Assembly (NCBI GenBank): GCA_018401465.1
Contig: JAGYKE010000004.1
Coordinates: forward strand, 620,001 to 684,000
Length of the DNA stretch: 64,000 nt
Reading direction: 5' to 3'
DNA from: Aestuariivita sp.
GTDB lineage: Bacteria > Pseudomonadota > Alphaproteobacteria > Rhodobacterales > Rhodobacteraceae
Shown here piece by piece: positions 35,817 through 45,575 of the stretch. Under the pieces are notes generated by a model. The model ran no database searches. It saw nothing but the letters and a program-made list of their open reading frames with translations, and had not been told where the DNA came from. Positions within the stretch are counted from its first letter, which is position 1; each line of letters starts with the position of its first letter. Position numbers and translations under genes: made by a program.

Positions 35817-38311
35817 TGAGCGATAGTGACGGCAAAAAGACTTTGGGTCTGCGCGGCAGCGGGCGTCCGGGGAACGTGAAACAGAGTTTCAGCCACGGCC
35901 GCACGAAGAATGTCGTGGTCGAGACCAAGCGCAAGCGCGTTGTCGTGCCGAAACCGGGCGCCGCAAAGCCGTCGGGCCCTCTGGGTGCCGCGCTGGGCGA
36001 TCCGTCCAGACGCCCCGCAGGCATATCCGACGCCGAACTGGAACGCCGCATTCAGGCGCTCACCGCCGCGAAGGCACGTGAAGCCGGCGAACAGGCCGAA
36101 CGCGAAGCCGAAGAGAAGGCCCGCGCAGCAGATCGCGACCGTCGCCGCGCCGAAATCGAAGCCAAGGAACGCGAAGAGCGTGAGCTGGCCGAGAAGGCTC
36201 GCGCGAAGGCGGAAGAGGATGAACGCCGCCGCGCCGAAGCTGAAGAACAGGCCCGTCGTGCCGCCGCCCCCGCTGCAGCAGCGGCGCCGGCGGCGACCGA
36301 TGAAGCCGCGCGCAGTGTCGCGGGTGCGCCCAAGGCCGTCACACCCCAGATGCGCAAGACTGACCGCGAACGCGAAGAACGCGGCCGCAGCGTCAAGGCG
36401 CGCGAAGATGCAGGCCGCCGTTCGGGCAAGCTGACCCTGAACGAGGCGCTGTCCGGCGAAGGCGGGCGCCAGCGGTCGATGGCCGCGATGAAGCGCAAGC
36501 AGGAACGTGCCCGGCAGAAGGCCATGGGCATGGTCGAACGCGAGAAGATCGTGCGCGACGTCAAGCTTCCGGAAACCATCGTGGTGTCGGAACTGGCCAA
36601 CCGCATGGCGGAACGTGTCGGCGACATCGTCAAGTCGCTGATGCAGATGGGCATGATGGTCACGCAGAACCAGACCATCGACGCCGACACCGCCGAACTG
36701 ATCATTGAGGAATTCGGTCACAATGTTGTCCGCGTATCGGATGCCGACGTGGAAGACGTGATCGAAACGAAGGCAGACAGCCCCGAAGACATGAAGCCGC
36801 GTCCGCCCGTGATCACGATCATGGGTCACGTCGACCACGGCAAGACATCGCTTCTGGACGCGATCCGCAGCACCAACGTGACCCAAGGCGAAGCCGGCGG
36901 GATCACCCAGCATATCGGCGCCTATCAGGTGCAGACGAAGGACGGTGCAAGACTGACCTTCCTTGATACACCGGGTCACGCCGCCTTCACGTCGATGCGG
37001 TCGCGCGGCGCGCAGGTGACGGATATCGTTGTCCTGGTGGTTGCGGCGGATGACGCCGTGATGCCGCAGACGGTCGAAGCGATCGCCCATGCGAAGGCAG
37101 CCAAGGTGCCGATGATCGTCGCGATCAACAAGATCGACAAGCACGACGCCAACCCCGACAAGGTGCGCACCGATCTCCTCCAGCACGAAATCGTGGTCGA
37201 GAAGATGTCTGGTGAAGTGCAGGATGTCGAAGTCTCGGCCATCACCGGTCAGGGGCTCGATAACCTGCTGGAAGCAATCGCATTGCAGGCGGAAATCCTT
37301 GAACTCCACGCCAATCCGGACCGCCCTGCGCAGGGCGCCGTGATCGAGGCGAAGCTTGATGTGGGCCGTGGCCCCGTGGCGACCGTTCTGGTGCAGAACG
37401 GCACACTGCGGCAGGGCGACATCTTCGTCGTGGGCGAACAATGGGGCAAGGTCCGCGCCATGGAGAACGATCAGGGCGAACGGATCAAGGAAGCCGGCCC
37501 CTCGGTCCCGGTGGAGGTTCTGGGCCTCAACGGCACACCCGAAGCAGGTGACGTGCTCAACGTGGTCGAAACCGAAGCTCAGGCGCGCGAAATCGCGACC
37601 TATCGCGAGAAGGCCTCCAAGGACAAGCGGGCCGCCGCCGGTGCAGCCACCACACTTGACCAGCTTCTGGCAAAGGCCAAGGCGGATCAAAGCGTCGCGG
37701 AACTGCCCATTGTGGTGAAGGCTGACGTACAGGGTTCCGCCGAAGCTATCGTGCAGGCGATGGAGAAGATCGGCAACGACGAGGTGCGCGTGCGCGTCCT
37801 GCATTCGGGCGTCGGCGCCATTACGGAAACCGATGTGGGCCTTGCCGAAGCGTCGGGCGCGCCGATCCTCGGCTTCAACGTCCGCGCCAACGCGCCCGCA
37901 CGCAGCAGCGCCAACCAGAAGGGTGTCGAGATCCGCTATTACAGCGTGATCTACGACCTTGTCGACGACATCAAGGCAGCGGCCAGCGGTCTTCTCTCGG
38001 CCGAGATCCGGGAAAAGTTCATCGGCTATGCGAAGATCAAAGAGGTCTTCAAGGTCACCAAGGTCGGCAAGGTCGCCGGCTGTCTGGTCACCGAAGGCGT
38101 GGCGCGCCGGTCGGCGGGCGTGCGCCTGCTGCGCGACAACGTCGTGGTGCACGAAGGCACGCTCAAGACGCTCAAGCGCTTCAAGGACGAAATGGCCGAG
38201 GTCCAGTCGGGTCAGGAATGCGGCATGGCCTTCGACAATTACGACGACATCCGCGAAGGCGATGTCATCGAAATCTTCGAGCGCGAAGAGATCGAGCGCA
38301 AGCTGGCTTGA
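35816..38311 (+). CDS. infB: Translation initiation factor IF-2
   Basis: IF-2 (831 residues) is the GTPase that places fMet-tRNA on the 30S subunit. A long Ala/Glu/Arg-rich charged N-terminal region (about residues 60-200) precedes IF2_N. The G domain (from about residue 335) has [15 protein letters not shown] (G1), [16 protein letters not shown] (G3) and [14 protein letters not shown] (G4). Two beta barrels and the C-terminal IF-2 domains follow. The ATG at 35816 shares its A with the ylxR TGA. A strong terminator lies 22 bp after the stop, closing the operon. Confidence 0.98.
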   Translation: MSDSDGKKTLGLRGSGRPGNVKQSFSHGRTKNVVVETKRKRVVVPKPGAAKPSGPLGAALGDPSRRPAGISDAELERRIQALTAAKAREAGEQAEREAEEKARAADRDRRRAEIEAKEREERELAEKARAKAEEDERRRAEAEEQARRAAAPAAAAAPAATDEAARSVAGAPKAVTPQMRKTDREREERGRSVKAREDAGRRSGKLTLNEALSGEGGRQRSMAAMKRKQERARQKAMGMVEREKIVRDVKLPETIVVSELANRMAERVGDIVKSLMQMGMMVTQNQTIDADTAELIIEEFGHNVVRVSDADVEDVIETKADSPEDMKPRPPVITIMGHVDHGKTSLLDAIRSTNVTQGEAGGITQHIGAYQVQTKDGARLTFLDTPGHAAFTSMRSRGAQVTDIVVLVVAADDAVMPQTVEAIAHAKAAKVPMIVAINKIDKHDANPDKVRTDLLQHEIVVEKMSGEVQDVEVSAITGQGLDNLLEAIALQAEILELHANPDRPAQGAVIEAKLDVGRGPVATVLVQNGTLRQGDIFVVGEQWGKVRAMENDQGERIKEAGPSVPVEVLGLNGTPEAGDVLNVVETEAQAREIATYREKASKDKRAAAGAATTLDQLLAKAKADQSVAELPIVVKADVQGSAEAIVQAMEKIGNDEVRVRVLHSGVGAITETDVGLAEASGAPILGFNVRANAPARSSANQKGVEIRYYSVIYDLVDDIKAAASGLLSAEIREKFIGYAKIKEVFKVTKVGKVAGCLVTEGVARRSAGVRLLRDNVVVHEGTLKTLKRFKDEMAEVQSGQECGMAFDNYDDIREGDVIEIFEREEIERKLA

Positions 38312-38332
38312 TACCTCGGATCGGATGCGAAG

Positions 38333-38358
38333 GGCCCCGTCGATACGGGGCCTTTTTT
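38333..38358 (+). terminator. Rho-independent terminator of the rimP-infB operon
   Basis: GGCCCCGT (38333-38340) pairs with ACGGGGCC (38345-38352) around a CGAT loop, followed by six T. It also lies just beyond the end of the convergent DUF1801-type gene (stop at 38366) and could act on both strands. Confidence 0.9.
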
Positions 38359-38365
38359 CTTGATA

Positions 38366-38986
38366 TCAGCGCTCCATCGCGCCCTTGCCAGCAAGGATCT
38401 TGGGACGGGCCTTCAGGATCCGCGCCTGACGCGTGGCGGAGGTTCGCGCAGAGGCAAGAAGGATCGTGTAGCTTCGCTGTCGTCCGGGCGTGAGTGCGTG
38501 GAACGCCTCGGCAAGCTCCGGATCATCATCGAGTGCCGCGATGAGTTCCTCGGGCAAATCGAACTGGCTTTGCTCCTTCGGCGGCAGTCGCCCTGCCGCT
38601 GCATGCTCCTTCGCCTCTTCGACCAAGGCCCGGATGACCGGCGCGAGAGCATGAACCCGGGCTGTTTCGGAAAACCGGATCATGTCGGCATGGCGAGTGT
38701 TCGGCCCCTGCCGTTCCAGCACGCCCTCGGGATCACTCAGCAGCGCCGCGTTGAAGAAGCTCAGCCGGAAATCGCTCCTGTGCGCGCCCAGGATGGCGAC
38801 GTTGCGGCCTGCGTGCCTGTAGCAAGGATGCCCCCACTTGACCGTTTCTTCCAGCCCGGCTGCGATGAGGAGATGGCGAAGCGCCGAGAGCCCGTCGGCC
38901 CAGGCCTGTGTTGAACAATCGGGCGTGGCAAAGCGCGGACAGCGCCCGCACCCCTTCTTAAAGTAGTCCTCGATTTCGGCGATCAT
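38366..38986 (-). CDS. DUF1801 / YdeI-OmpD-associated family protein
   Basis: This 206-residue soluble protein has a DUF1801-like centre (LEETVKWGHPCYRHAGRNVA, residues about 46-65) and a YdeI-type C-terminus with FDLPEELIAALDDDPELAEAF and LTPGRQRSYTILLASART. Two N-terminal CxxC-like cysteines appear in KKGCGRCPRFATPDC. The role is unknown; relatives are often linked to stress or metal exposure. The start at 38986 has CTGGAGA about 9 bp upstream; a longer frame to 39025 overlaps the mutT end. Confidence 0.82.
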   Translation of the reverse strand: MIAEIEDYFKKGCGRCPRFATPDCSTQAWADGLSALRHLLIAAGLEETVKWGHPCYRHAGRNVAILGAHRSDFRLSFFNAALLSDPEGVLERQGPNTRHADMIRFSETARVHALAPVIRALVEEAKEHAAAGRLPPKEQSQFDLPEELIAALDDDPELAEAFHALTPGRQRSYTILLASARTSATRQARILKARPKILAGKGAMER

Positions 38987-39025
38987 CGGGCATTCTCCAG
39001 AGGGAACAATAATGCCCTGCCCCAA

Positions 39026-39424
39026 TCACAGCCAGTCCCTCAGGATCGGGATCAGCGGAATATCCGCGGGCGGCATGGGATAGCTGCGCAGATCGGCTGC
39101 CTTCACCCATTTCAGCGCCTGACCTTCCTGCGACATCGGCGTGCCCTTCCACTTCCGGCAGGCAAACAGCGGCATCAGCAGGTGGAAATCGTCATAGGAA
39201 TGGCTGGCGAAGGTCAGCGGCGCGAGGCACGAGGCCCAGGTGTCGATGCCGAGTTCCTCCTGCAATTCGCGGATCAGGGCCGCTTCGGGCGTCTCTCCGG
39301 CTTCGACCTTGCCCCCGGGAAATTCCCACAGGCCCGCCATCGACTTGCCTTCGGGGCGTTGCGCCAGAAGGACTCGGCCGTCGGCGTCAATCAGCGCGAC
39401 GGCCGAGACCAGCACCACTTTCAC
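39026..39424 (-). CDS. mutT: (Deoxy)nucleoside triphosphate pyrophosphohydrolase MutT
   Basis: This 132-residue NUDIX enzyme sanitises 8-oxo-dGTP. The NUDIX box is [20 protein letters not shown], continuing ELGI, preceded by the MutT-like [20 protein letters not shown]. The ATG ([18 protein letters not shown]) overlaps the argJ stop by 4 bp, so it is the downstream partner of argJ in a PPIase-argJ-mutT transcript. With mutS, radC and alkB also in the window, genome maintenance genes are frequent here. Confidence 0.94.
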   Translation of the reverse strand: MKVVLVSAVALIDADGRVLLAQRPEGKSMAGLWEFPGGKVEAGETPEAALIRELQEELGIDTWASCLAPLTFASHSYDDFHLLMPLFACRKWKGTPMSQEGQALKWVKAADLRSYPMPPADIPLIPILRDWL

Positions 39425-40647
39425 GACCGGTAATCCGCATTGATCGCGATGTAGTCGTGGGTCAGGTCGCAGGTCCAGACGGTTGCCTGACCTGCGCCCA
39501 GACCGATATCGACGCCGATCTGCAGGTTTTCACCCTTCATGTGGGCGGCGGCATCGGCTTCCTTGTAGCCGGGCGCGACCCAGCCGTTTTCGGCCACCAG
39601 CACATCGCCGAATCGGATCGACAGGCGGTCGCGGTCTGCCGCCGCGCCCGACTTGCCGATGGCCATGACGATGCGGCCCCAGTTCGGGTCCTGTCCGGCG
39701 ATGGCCGTCTTGACCAGCGGCGAATTGGCGATCGACATCGCATGCGTCTTCGCCTCGGCGTCGCTGACGGCACCGGTCACGCGGATCTCCACGAATTTCG
39801 TCGCGCCTTCGCCGTCGCGCACCACCTGATGGGCAAGATCCAGCATGACGGCATGCAGCGCGTCCTCGAAGGCCTTGTCCCCCGTCGCATCGACACCAGA
39901 GGCCCCCGTCGCGGCAAGGATCAGGCTGTCGGAGGTCGAGGTGTCACTGTCCACGGTGATGCAGTTGAAGGTGACATCGCTCAGCCGCGACACCACCGCC
40001 TGAAGCGCGCCCTGTTCGACCTTCGCATCGGTGAAGATGTAGACCAGCATCGTCGCCATGTCGGGGGCAATCATGCCCGATCCCTTGGCGATGCCCGCGA
40101 TCTGCACCGTCTTTCCGCCGATCCCGACGCTGCGCGCCGATCCCTTGGGAAAGGTGTCGGTCGTCATGATCGCGCGCGCCGCGGCGGCGATCCCGTCCGG
40201 GGACTGCGCGGCGACCAGGTCACCGATCTTCGCGACGATCCGGTCATGGGGCAGCTTTTCCCCGATCACCCCGGTCGACGAGGTGAAGACGCGCCCCTCC
40301 GGCACGCCCGTGGCCTGCGCCACGGCGGCGCAGATCGCCGCCACTGACGCTTCGCCCGCCTTGCCGGTGAAGGCGTTGGAATTGCCCGAATTCACGATGA
40401 TCACGCCGCCGCCCGTGCTGTCACCGCCAAGTTTCGCCTGACAATCCATAACGTTGGCCGACCGGGTGAGCGACCGCGTGAAGACACCAGCGATGGATGT
40501 GCCCGGCGCAAGGCAGGCCAGCATGACGTCGGTGCGCCCTGCATAGCGCACACCCGCTTCCGCGGTGGCGAAGGTGACGCCACCGATGGCGGGCAGGTCG
40601 GGAAATGCCGCCGGGGCAAGCGGGCTGACCTTGGTGATCTTTGCCAC
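39421..40647 (-). CDS. argJ: Bifunctional ornithine acetyltransferase / N-acetylglutamate synthase
   Basis: ArgJ recycles the acetyl group between acetylornithine and glutamate in arginine synthesis. The enzyme is a self-processing Ntn-type protein; the cleavage motif [20 protein letters not shown] contains the Ala-Thr bond, with Thr becoming the nucleophile of the beta subunit. Residues about 150-165 carry [19 protein letters not shown] with the oxyanion Thr-Gly. Length (408) is standard. It starts 4 bp after the parvulin gene and overlaps mutT by 4 bp. Confidence 0.97.
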   Translation of the reverse strand: MAKITKVSPLAPAAFPDLPAIGGVTFATAEAGVRYAGRTDVMLACLAPGTSIAGVFTRSLTRSANVMDCQAKLGGDSTGGGVIIVNSGNSNAFTGKAGEASVAAICAAVAQATGVPEGRVFTSSTGVIGEKLPHDRIVAKIGDLVAAQSPDGIAAAARAIMTTDTFPKGSARSVGIGGKTVQIAGIAKGSGMIAPDMATMLVYIFTDAKVEQGALQAVVSRLSDVTFNCITVDSDTSTSDSLILAATGASGVDATGDKAFEDALHAVMLDLAHQVVRDGEGATKFVEIRVTGAVSDAEAKTHAMSIANSPLVKTAIAGQDPNWGRIVMAIGKSGAAADRDRLSIRFGDVLVAENGWVAPGYKEADAAAHMKGENLQIGVDIGLGAGQATVWTCDLTHDYIAINADYRS

Positions 40648-40651
40648 GATA

Positions 40652-41503
40652 TCAGTCTCTCAGAAGGTCGAAATTCATGATCAGCGACTGGTCGAAGTCA
40701 CCGAGATCGGTCCGTTCGACCTGCGCGGCTTCCGTCAGCGCATCGATATGGGCACGTACCGCGTCGCGCTGGATCTCAACCGCCAGTTCGTCGCGCACCT
40801 CGTCCAGCGTGGGAGCCGCGGCCTTGCGGGCATCGTTCAGCCGGATGACATGCCAGCCGAACTGCGTCTGCACGGGCTTCGAGATTTCGCCGACCTGCAG
40901 CGCGATCACCGCCGCTTCGAAATCGGGAACCATGCGGCCCGGTCCGAACCAGCCCAACTCGCCTCCCGACGGCCCTGAAGGCCCGGTCGACCGCGTTCTG
41001 GCCATTTCCGCGAAATCCGCGCCTGCGGCCAGTTCGTCGACGATGGCCTGTGCCTCGGCCTCGGTTTCGACAAGGATGTGGGCGGCGTTGTATTCCTCGC
41101 CCGCGGTGCCGTCGGCATAGCGCGCGGCATAGGCAGCGGCGATCTGGTCTTCGGTGGCGGCACCTTCCATCACGCGCTCGACCTCTTCGGCGGCGACGAG
41201 GGACCGGCGTTCATTCTCCAGCGACAGCTGCACCGCGCGCCCGGGTTCCCCGGCATGGGCCTGGGCCAGCGCTTCTTGCTGGATCAGCTGATCGAGGATG
41301 CCGGGAAACAGGATCGCCGGGTCAATCTGCTGATACTGCGCGGGCAGGGTGCTGTAGGCAACGATCATGTGACCCAGCGTGATCGGGGTTCCGTTGACCG
41401 TAGCTACCACTGTTTCGGCGGTCGGCGTATCCTCGGCCCGGGCGGGAAGGGTTGTCAGGCAGACAACCGCCAAGGCGGTCAGGAACGGGGCTGCTTTGCG
41501 CAT
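40652..41503 (-). CDS. Periplasmic peptidyl-prolyl cis-trans isomerase, parvulin type
   Basis: This 283-residue protein starts with a signal peptide (MRKAAPFLTALAVVCLTTLP, cleavage near ARA-ED). An N-terminal helical chaperone-like region is followed by a parvulin domain (about residues 135-230): YNAAHILVETEAEAQAIVDE, then GPSGPSGGELGWFGPGRMVP, and FGWHVIRLNDA. It most resembles SurA/PrsA-type envelope foldases. It is divergent from secA, so the shared 175-bp gap links preprotein export and folding. argJ follows 4 bp after it. Confidence 0.93.
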   Translation of the reverse strand: MRKAAPFLTALAVVCLTTLPARAEDTPTAETVVATVNGTPITLGHMIVAYSTLPAQYQQIDPAILFPGILDQLIQQEALAQAHAGEPGRAVQLSLENERRSLVAAEEVERVMEGAATEDQIAAAYAARYADGTAGEEYNAAHILVETEAEAQAIVDELAAGADFAEMARTRSTGPSGPSGGELGWFGPGRMVPDFEAAVIALQVGEISKPVQTQFGWHVIRLNDARKAAAPTLDEVRDELAVEIQRDAVRAHIDALTEAAQVERTDLGDFDQSLIMNFDLLRD

Positions 41504-41542
41504 CAGGGCTTCCTATTCGCGGGCCGTGCCGGGGGCGCGGCG

Positions 41543-41571
41543 TTGACACTGTTTCCACTGCCGCTTACATC
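41543..41571 (+). promoter_or_regulatory. Candidate secA promoter
   Basis: TTGACA (41543-41548), a perfect -35, is separated by 17 bp from TACATC (41566-41571). The expected start is about 100 bp upstream of the secA ATG. It lies in the gap shared with the divergent parvulin gene. Confidence 0.5.
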
Positions 41572-41678
41572 GCGTGCAAGGCCAAGGCAGGGCCGTCTTC
41601 TACCGACGTATCTACGGGCGAAGTGCGGGGCGGGCAAGACTGGCCCTGCAACCGGGGCACATACGGGTTGGAGTAGAC

Positions 41679-44375
41679 ATGCTGGGACTGGGAACGATCG
41701 CGAAGAAGGTCTTTGGCACTGCCAATGACCGCAAGGTGAAGGCCACCCGCCCCATCATCGCGAAGATCAATGCGATGGAGCCCGAATACGAGGCGCTGTC
41801 GGATCAGGGCCTCAAGGACAAGACCGAAGAACTGCGCAAGCGCTACGCCGACGGCGAAAGCCTTGACGCGCTCTTGCCCGAAGCCTTCGCCAATTGTCGC
41901 GAGGCGGCAAAGCGCGCGCTTGGTCTGCGCGCCTTCGACGTGCAGCTGATGGGCGGACTGTTCCTGCATCAGGGCAACATCGCCGAGATGAAGACGGGCG
42001 AAGGCAAGACGCTGGTCGCGACCTTCCCGGCCTATCTGAACGCGCTCACGGGCAAGCCCGTGCATGTGGTGACGGTGAACGATTATCTCGCCAAGCGCGA
42101 CAGCGACTGGATGGGCAAGGTCTTTGCCGCGCTGGGGATGACTACTGGTTTCATCCATACCGGCCTGTCCGCCGAGGCCAAGTTGGCCGCCTATTCCTGC
42201 AACGTGGTCTATGGCACGAACAACGAGTACGGCTTCGATTACCTGCGCGACAACATGAAATCGGATCTCGGTGAGGTCTGGCAGAAGCATCACTTCTTCG
42301 CCATCGTCGACGAAGTCGACTCGATCCTTATTGACGAGGCGCGCACGCCGCTGATCATCTCAGGCCCCGCACAGGACCGCAGCGATCTTTACATTGCAAT
42401 CGACAAGCTGATCCCGCTGCTGTCGCCTGACGATTACGAGGTCGACGAAAAGGGGCGGCAGGTCTCTTTCACCGATGCCGGGAACGAGGCGCTGGAACTT
42501 CGGCTGCAGGAAGCCGGCCTGCTGCCCGAGGGGCAATCGCTGTATGATCCCGAAAGCACGACCATCGTGCACCATGTCAATCAGGGTCTGCGCGCGCACA
42601 AGCTGTTCAACAAGGACAAGGATTATATCGTCCGCGATGGCAGCGTTGTCCTGATCGACGAATTCACCGGCCGCATGATGGCCGGGCGCCGATTGTCCGA
42701 AGGTCTGCATCAGGCGATCGAGGCCAAGGAAGGCGTGCAGATCCAGCCCGAGAACGTGACGCTCGCCAGCGTGACCTACCAGAACTTCTTCCGGCTGTAC
42801 GACAAGCTGGCCGGCATGACCGGCACTGCCGCGACCGAGGCAGAGGAATTCAAGGAAATCTACGGTCTGGGCGTGGTCGAGGTGCCGACCCACCTGCCAA
42901 TCGCGCGGATCGACAAGGACGACATGGTCTATCGGACCGCGACCGAAAAATACAAGGCTATGATCGACGAGATCAAGAAGGCCAACGAACGCGGCCAGCC
43001 CGTTCTGGTCGGCACCACCTCGATCGAGAAGTCGGAAATGCTGAGCGGTCTGCTCAAGGCCGAAGGCATCGTGCACAACGTGCTCAACGCCCGCTATCAC
43101 GAAGAAGAAGCCAAAATCATCGCCGAGGCGGGCAAGCTGGGCGCCGTCACCATCGCCACCAACATGGCCGGCCGCGGCACCGACATCCAGCTGGGCGGCA
43201 ATGTTGAACTGAAGGTGCTTTACGCGATCACCGCCGATCCGCAGGCCGACCCCGAAGCGGTGCGCGCCCGGATCGAGGCCGAGCATGCCGAGGAAAAGGC
43301 CAAGGTCCTTGCAGCCGGGGGTCTTTTCGTCCTTGCTTCGGAACGTCACGAAAGCCGCCGCATCGACAATCAGCTGCGCGGCCGGTCGGGCCGTCAGGGT
43401 GACCCGGGGCGCACCGTGTTCTTCCTGTCGCTGGAAGACGACCTGATGCGCATCTTCGGGTCGGAACGGCTCGACAAGGTGCTGACGACGCTGGGCATGA
43501 AAGAAGGCGAGGCGATCATTCACCCTTGGGTGAACAAGTCGCTGGAACGCGCGCAGGCCAAGGTCGAAGGCCGCAACTTTGACATGCGCAAGCAGGTTCT
43601 CAAGTTCGACGACGTGATGAACGACCAGCGCAAGCTGATTTTCAAGCAGCGGCGCGAGATCATGGCGGCCGAGGAAGTGTCGGAAATCTCGACCGACATG
43701 CGGCACCAGTCGATCGAGGATATCGTTCTGACGCACATGCCCCCCAACACATATGCCGATCAGTGGGACCTTGACGGTCTTCAGGTGGATGTGGGCGAAA
43801 AGCTTGCCCTCGACGTGTCCGCCGCCGAATGGGGCGCGGAAGACGGCGTCGACGATGACGTGATGATCGAACGCCTGACATCCGCCAGCGACGCCCTGAT
43901 GGAACAGAAGCGGCAGGCCTTCGGCGAAGCGACCATGCGCGACATTGAAAAGCAGGTGCTTCTGAACACGATCGACAGCAAATGGCGGGAACATCTGCTC
44001 AAGCTCGAACACCTGCGGTCCGTCGTGGCCTTCCGCGGCTATGCGCAGCGCGATCCGCTGAACGAGTATAAGAACGAAGCGTTCATCCTCTTCGAGGGAC
44101 TGCTCGACAGCTTGCGTGAAGGCGTCACGCAACAGCTTTCCCGCATACGGCCCCTGACCGAAGAGGAACAGAAGGCCATGCTGGCGCAGCTTGCCGCGCA
44201 GCAGCAACGCCTTCAGGCTGCCGCCGATGCTGCGGCCCCCGCCGCGCCCGCGGAAGGGGCCCTGCCGGGCTTCGTGGAAAGCGATCCGTCGACCTGGGGC
44301 AAGCCGGGGCGCAATGATCCCTGCCCCTGCGGATCGGGCAAGAAGTTCAAGCATTGCCATGGGCGACTGGCCTGA
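41679..44375 (+). CDS. secA: Preprotein translocase ATPase SecA
   Basis: SecA (898 residues) drives preproteins through SecYEG. Walker A is [20 protein letters not shown] (about residue 108) and the DEAD-type Walker B is [20 protein letters not shown]. The second RecA domain carries [14 protein letters not shown]. The C-terminal zinc finger that binds SecB or lipids is intact: [14 protein letters not shown] (CxCx8CH). The ATG at 41679 has GGAGTAGAC upstream; longer in-frame starts cross the promoter. It is followed by two envelope-protein genes on the same strand. Confidence 0.98.
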   Translation: MLGLGTIAKKVFGTANDRKVKATRPIIAKINAMEPEYEALSDQGLKDKTEELRKRYADGESLDALLPEAFANCREAAKRALGLRAFDVQLMGGLFLHQGNIAEMKTGEGKTLVATFPAYLNALTGKPVHVVTVNDYLAKRDSDWMGKVFAALGMTTGFIHTGLSAEAKLAAYSCNVVYGTNNEYGFDYLRDNMKSDLGEVWQKHHFFAIVDEVDSILIDEARTPLIISGPAQDRSDLYIAIDKLIPLLSPDDYEVDEKGRQVSFTDAGNEALELRLQEAGLLPEGQSLYDPESTTIVHHVNQGLRAHKLFNKDKDYIVRDGSVVLIDEFTGRMMAGRRLSEGLHQAIEAKEGVQIQPENVTLASVTYQNFFRLYDKLAGMTGTAATEAEEFKEIYGLGVVEVPTHLPIARIDKDDMVYRTATEKYKAMIDEIKKANERGQPVLVGTTSIEKSEMLSGLLKAEGIVHNVLNARYHEEEAKIIAEAGKLGAVTIATNMAGRGTDIQLGGNVELKVLYAITADPQADPEAVRARIEAEHAEEKAKVLAAGGLFVLASERHESRRIDNQLRGRSGRQGDPGRTVFFLSLEDDLMRIFGSERLDKVLTTLGMKEGEAIIHPWVNKSLERAQAKVEGRNFDMRKQVLKFDDVMNDQRKLIFKQRREIMAAEEVSEISTDMRHQSIEDIVLTHMPPNTYADQWDLDGLQVDVGEKLALDVSAAEWGAEDGVDDDVMIERLTSASDALMEQKRQAFGEATMRDIEKQVLLNTIDSKWREHLLKLEHLRSVVAFRGYAQRDPLNEYKNEAFILFEGLLDSLREGVTQQLSRIRPLTEEEQKAMLAQLAAQQQRLQAAADAAAPAAPAEGALPGFVESDPSTWGKPGRNDPCPCGSGKKFKHCHGRLA

Positions 44376-44393
44376 CCGGGAATAGCCCCGGTC
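44374..44393 (+). terminator. Weak hairpin at the secA stop
   Basis: GACCGGG pairs with CCCGGTC around AATAGC, starting inside the secA stop codon. There is no following T run, so it is at best a weak terminator or an mRNA 3'-end stabiliser. Confidence 0.25.
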
Positions 44394-44495
44394 CGGCCAC
44401 CATTGTTCCCCTGACAGGCCACAGGATGGCCGTCTTTGCCGCGCAGATTGTTCGCCACAGGACGACAATCCGTCCGCGGCAGAGGTTTCTGAGCG

Positions 44496-45551
44496 ATGGT
44501 GAACAAGCGCCGGATCATAACCGTTGGCGGCACGCTGATGTGCGCGCTGGGTATTGGGTATTTCATGCAGATGGGCGCGCCCGCCGGCGCGTCGGCGGCA
44601 GCCGTTTCTCCGCCGCCCCCGGCGCCACGCATTAAGGACGGCGGGACCGGAGTTACACAGTCCGGCTTCACGCCGCTCACCGCCCCGGTTCTGCCGCCTG
44701 ATTCGGCTGAACCACCCGCGATTCCCGCGGTGACTATGCCGGTCACGACCCCGGCGCTCGCCCCGGTTGAAACCCCGTCGGCCGATGCCGGGCCTGTCGT
44801 GCCGGTCGCCTTCGATCCGGCCGCTGCCGATGACGCCGACGCGCCCGCTGCAATCGCCGATCCCGCACCGGCCTGCGACATCATCGCGACCGCCGAAGCC
44901 GAAGCAGGCGCGATGGCGCGCGTTACGGTGTCGGCGGCCTGCTTGCCGGGCGAACGCGTCGTCATCCACCACAACGGCATGATGTTCACCGAAATCACCG
45001 ATGCTGAAGGCCGGGTCGAGGTCAGCGTTCCCGCTCTGGCCGAAATGGCGGTCTTTATTGCCGAATTCGGCAGCGGTGACGGTGCGGTCGCCATCGCCGA
45101 GGTATCGTCGCTGGCCTTCTACGACCGCGTTGTCCTGCAATGGGCGGAGAATGTCAGCTTCCATGTCCATGCCCGCGAATTCGGGGCCGAATACGGGGCC
45201 GACGGCCATGTCTGGGCGGGTGCTGCCCGCGACATGACCGCCGCGGCCCTTGGCGAGGGCGGCTTCCTGACCGTTCTGGGCAACCCCGACGCCTTTGCCC
45301 CGCGTCTGGCCGAGGTCTATACCTTCCCGACCGCGACAGCCGCGCGCGACGGCAACATCGACCTGACCGTCGAAACCGAGATCACCGCCGACAATTGCGG
45401 CCGGCTGATCGAGGCGCAGGCGCTCGAGATCAGGGCGGAAGGCGAACTGCGCACACGCGATCTGTCGCTCAACATGCCGAACTGCGATGCGATCGGGGAT
45501 TTTCTGGTGTTGAATAATCTGATGGATGACCTGAAGATCGCTACCAAGTAA
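44496..45551 (+). CDS. Envelope protein of unknown function downstream of secA
   Basis: This 351-residue protein has an N-terminal signal anchor (RRIITVGGTLMCALGIGYFM, residues 5-24), then a ~90-residue Pro/Ala-rich stretch (about 35-125) typical of a periplasm-spanning linker. A C-terminal domain (about 125-351) contains three or four cysteines that could pair (ACDIIATAEAEAGA, SAACLPGERVVIHHN, ADNCGRLIE, MPNCDAIGD). I recognise no family. The position between secA and a PstS-OmpA fusion suggests an envelope or cell-wall role. The gap after secA (120 bp) could hold a promoter. Confidence 0.8.
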   Translation: MVNKRRIITVGGTLMCALGIGYFMQMGAPAGASAAAVSPPPPAPRIKDGGTGVTQSGFTPLTAPVLPPDSAEPPAIPAVTMPVTTPALAPVETPSADAGPVVPVAFDPAAADDADAPAAIADPAPACDIIATAEAEAGAMARVTVSAACLPGERVVIHHNGMMFTEITDAEGRVEVSVPALAEMAVFIAEFGSGDGAVAIAEVSSLAFYDRVVLQWAENVSFHVHAREFGAEYGADGHVWAGAARDMTAAALGEGGFLTVLGNPDAFAPRLAEVYTFPTATAARDGNIDLTVETEITADNCGRLIEAQALEIRAEGELRTRDLSLNMPNCDAIGDFLVLNNLMDDLKIATK

Positions 45552-45575
45552 CCGCAAGGGCGATACGGTGATTTA

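Noticed and set aside
35459-38152. An 897-codon open frame antisense to ylxR and infB.
   Set aside because: It mirrors infB codon bias; no recognisable motifs, and infB and ylxR are clear.
42360-45557. A 1065-codon open frame antisense to secA and the envelope gene.
   Set aside because: Low-complexity His/Gly/Arg composition, no domains; secA on the other strand is complete.
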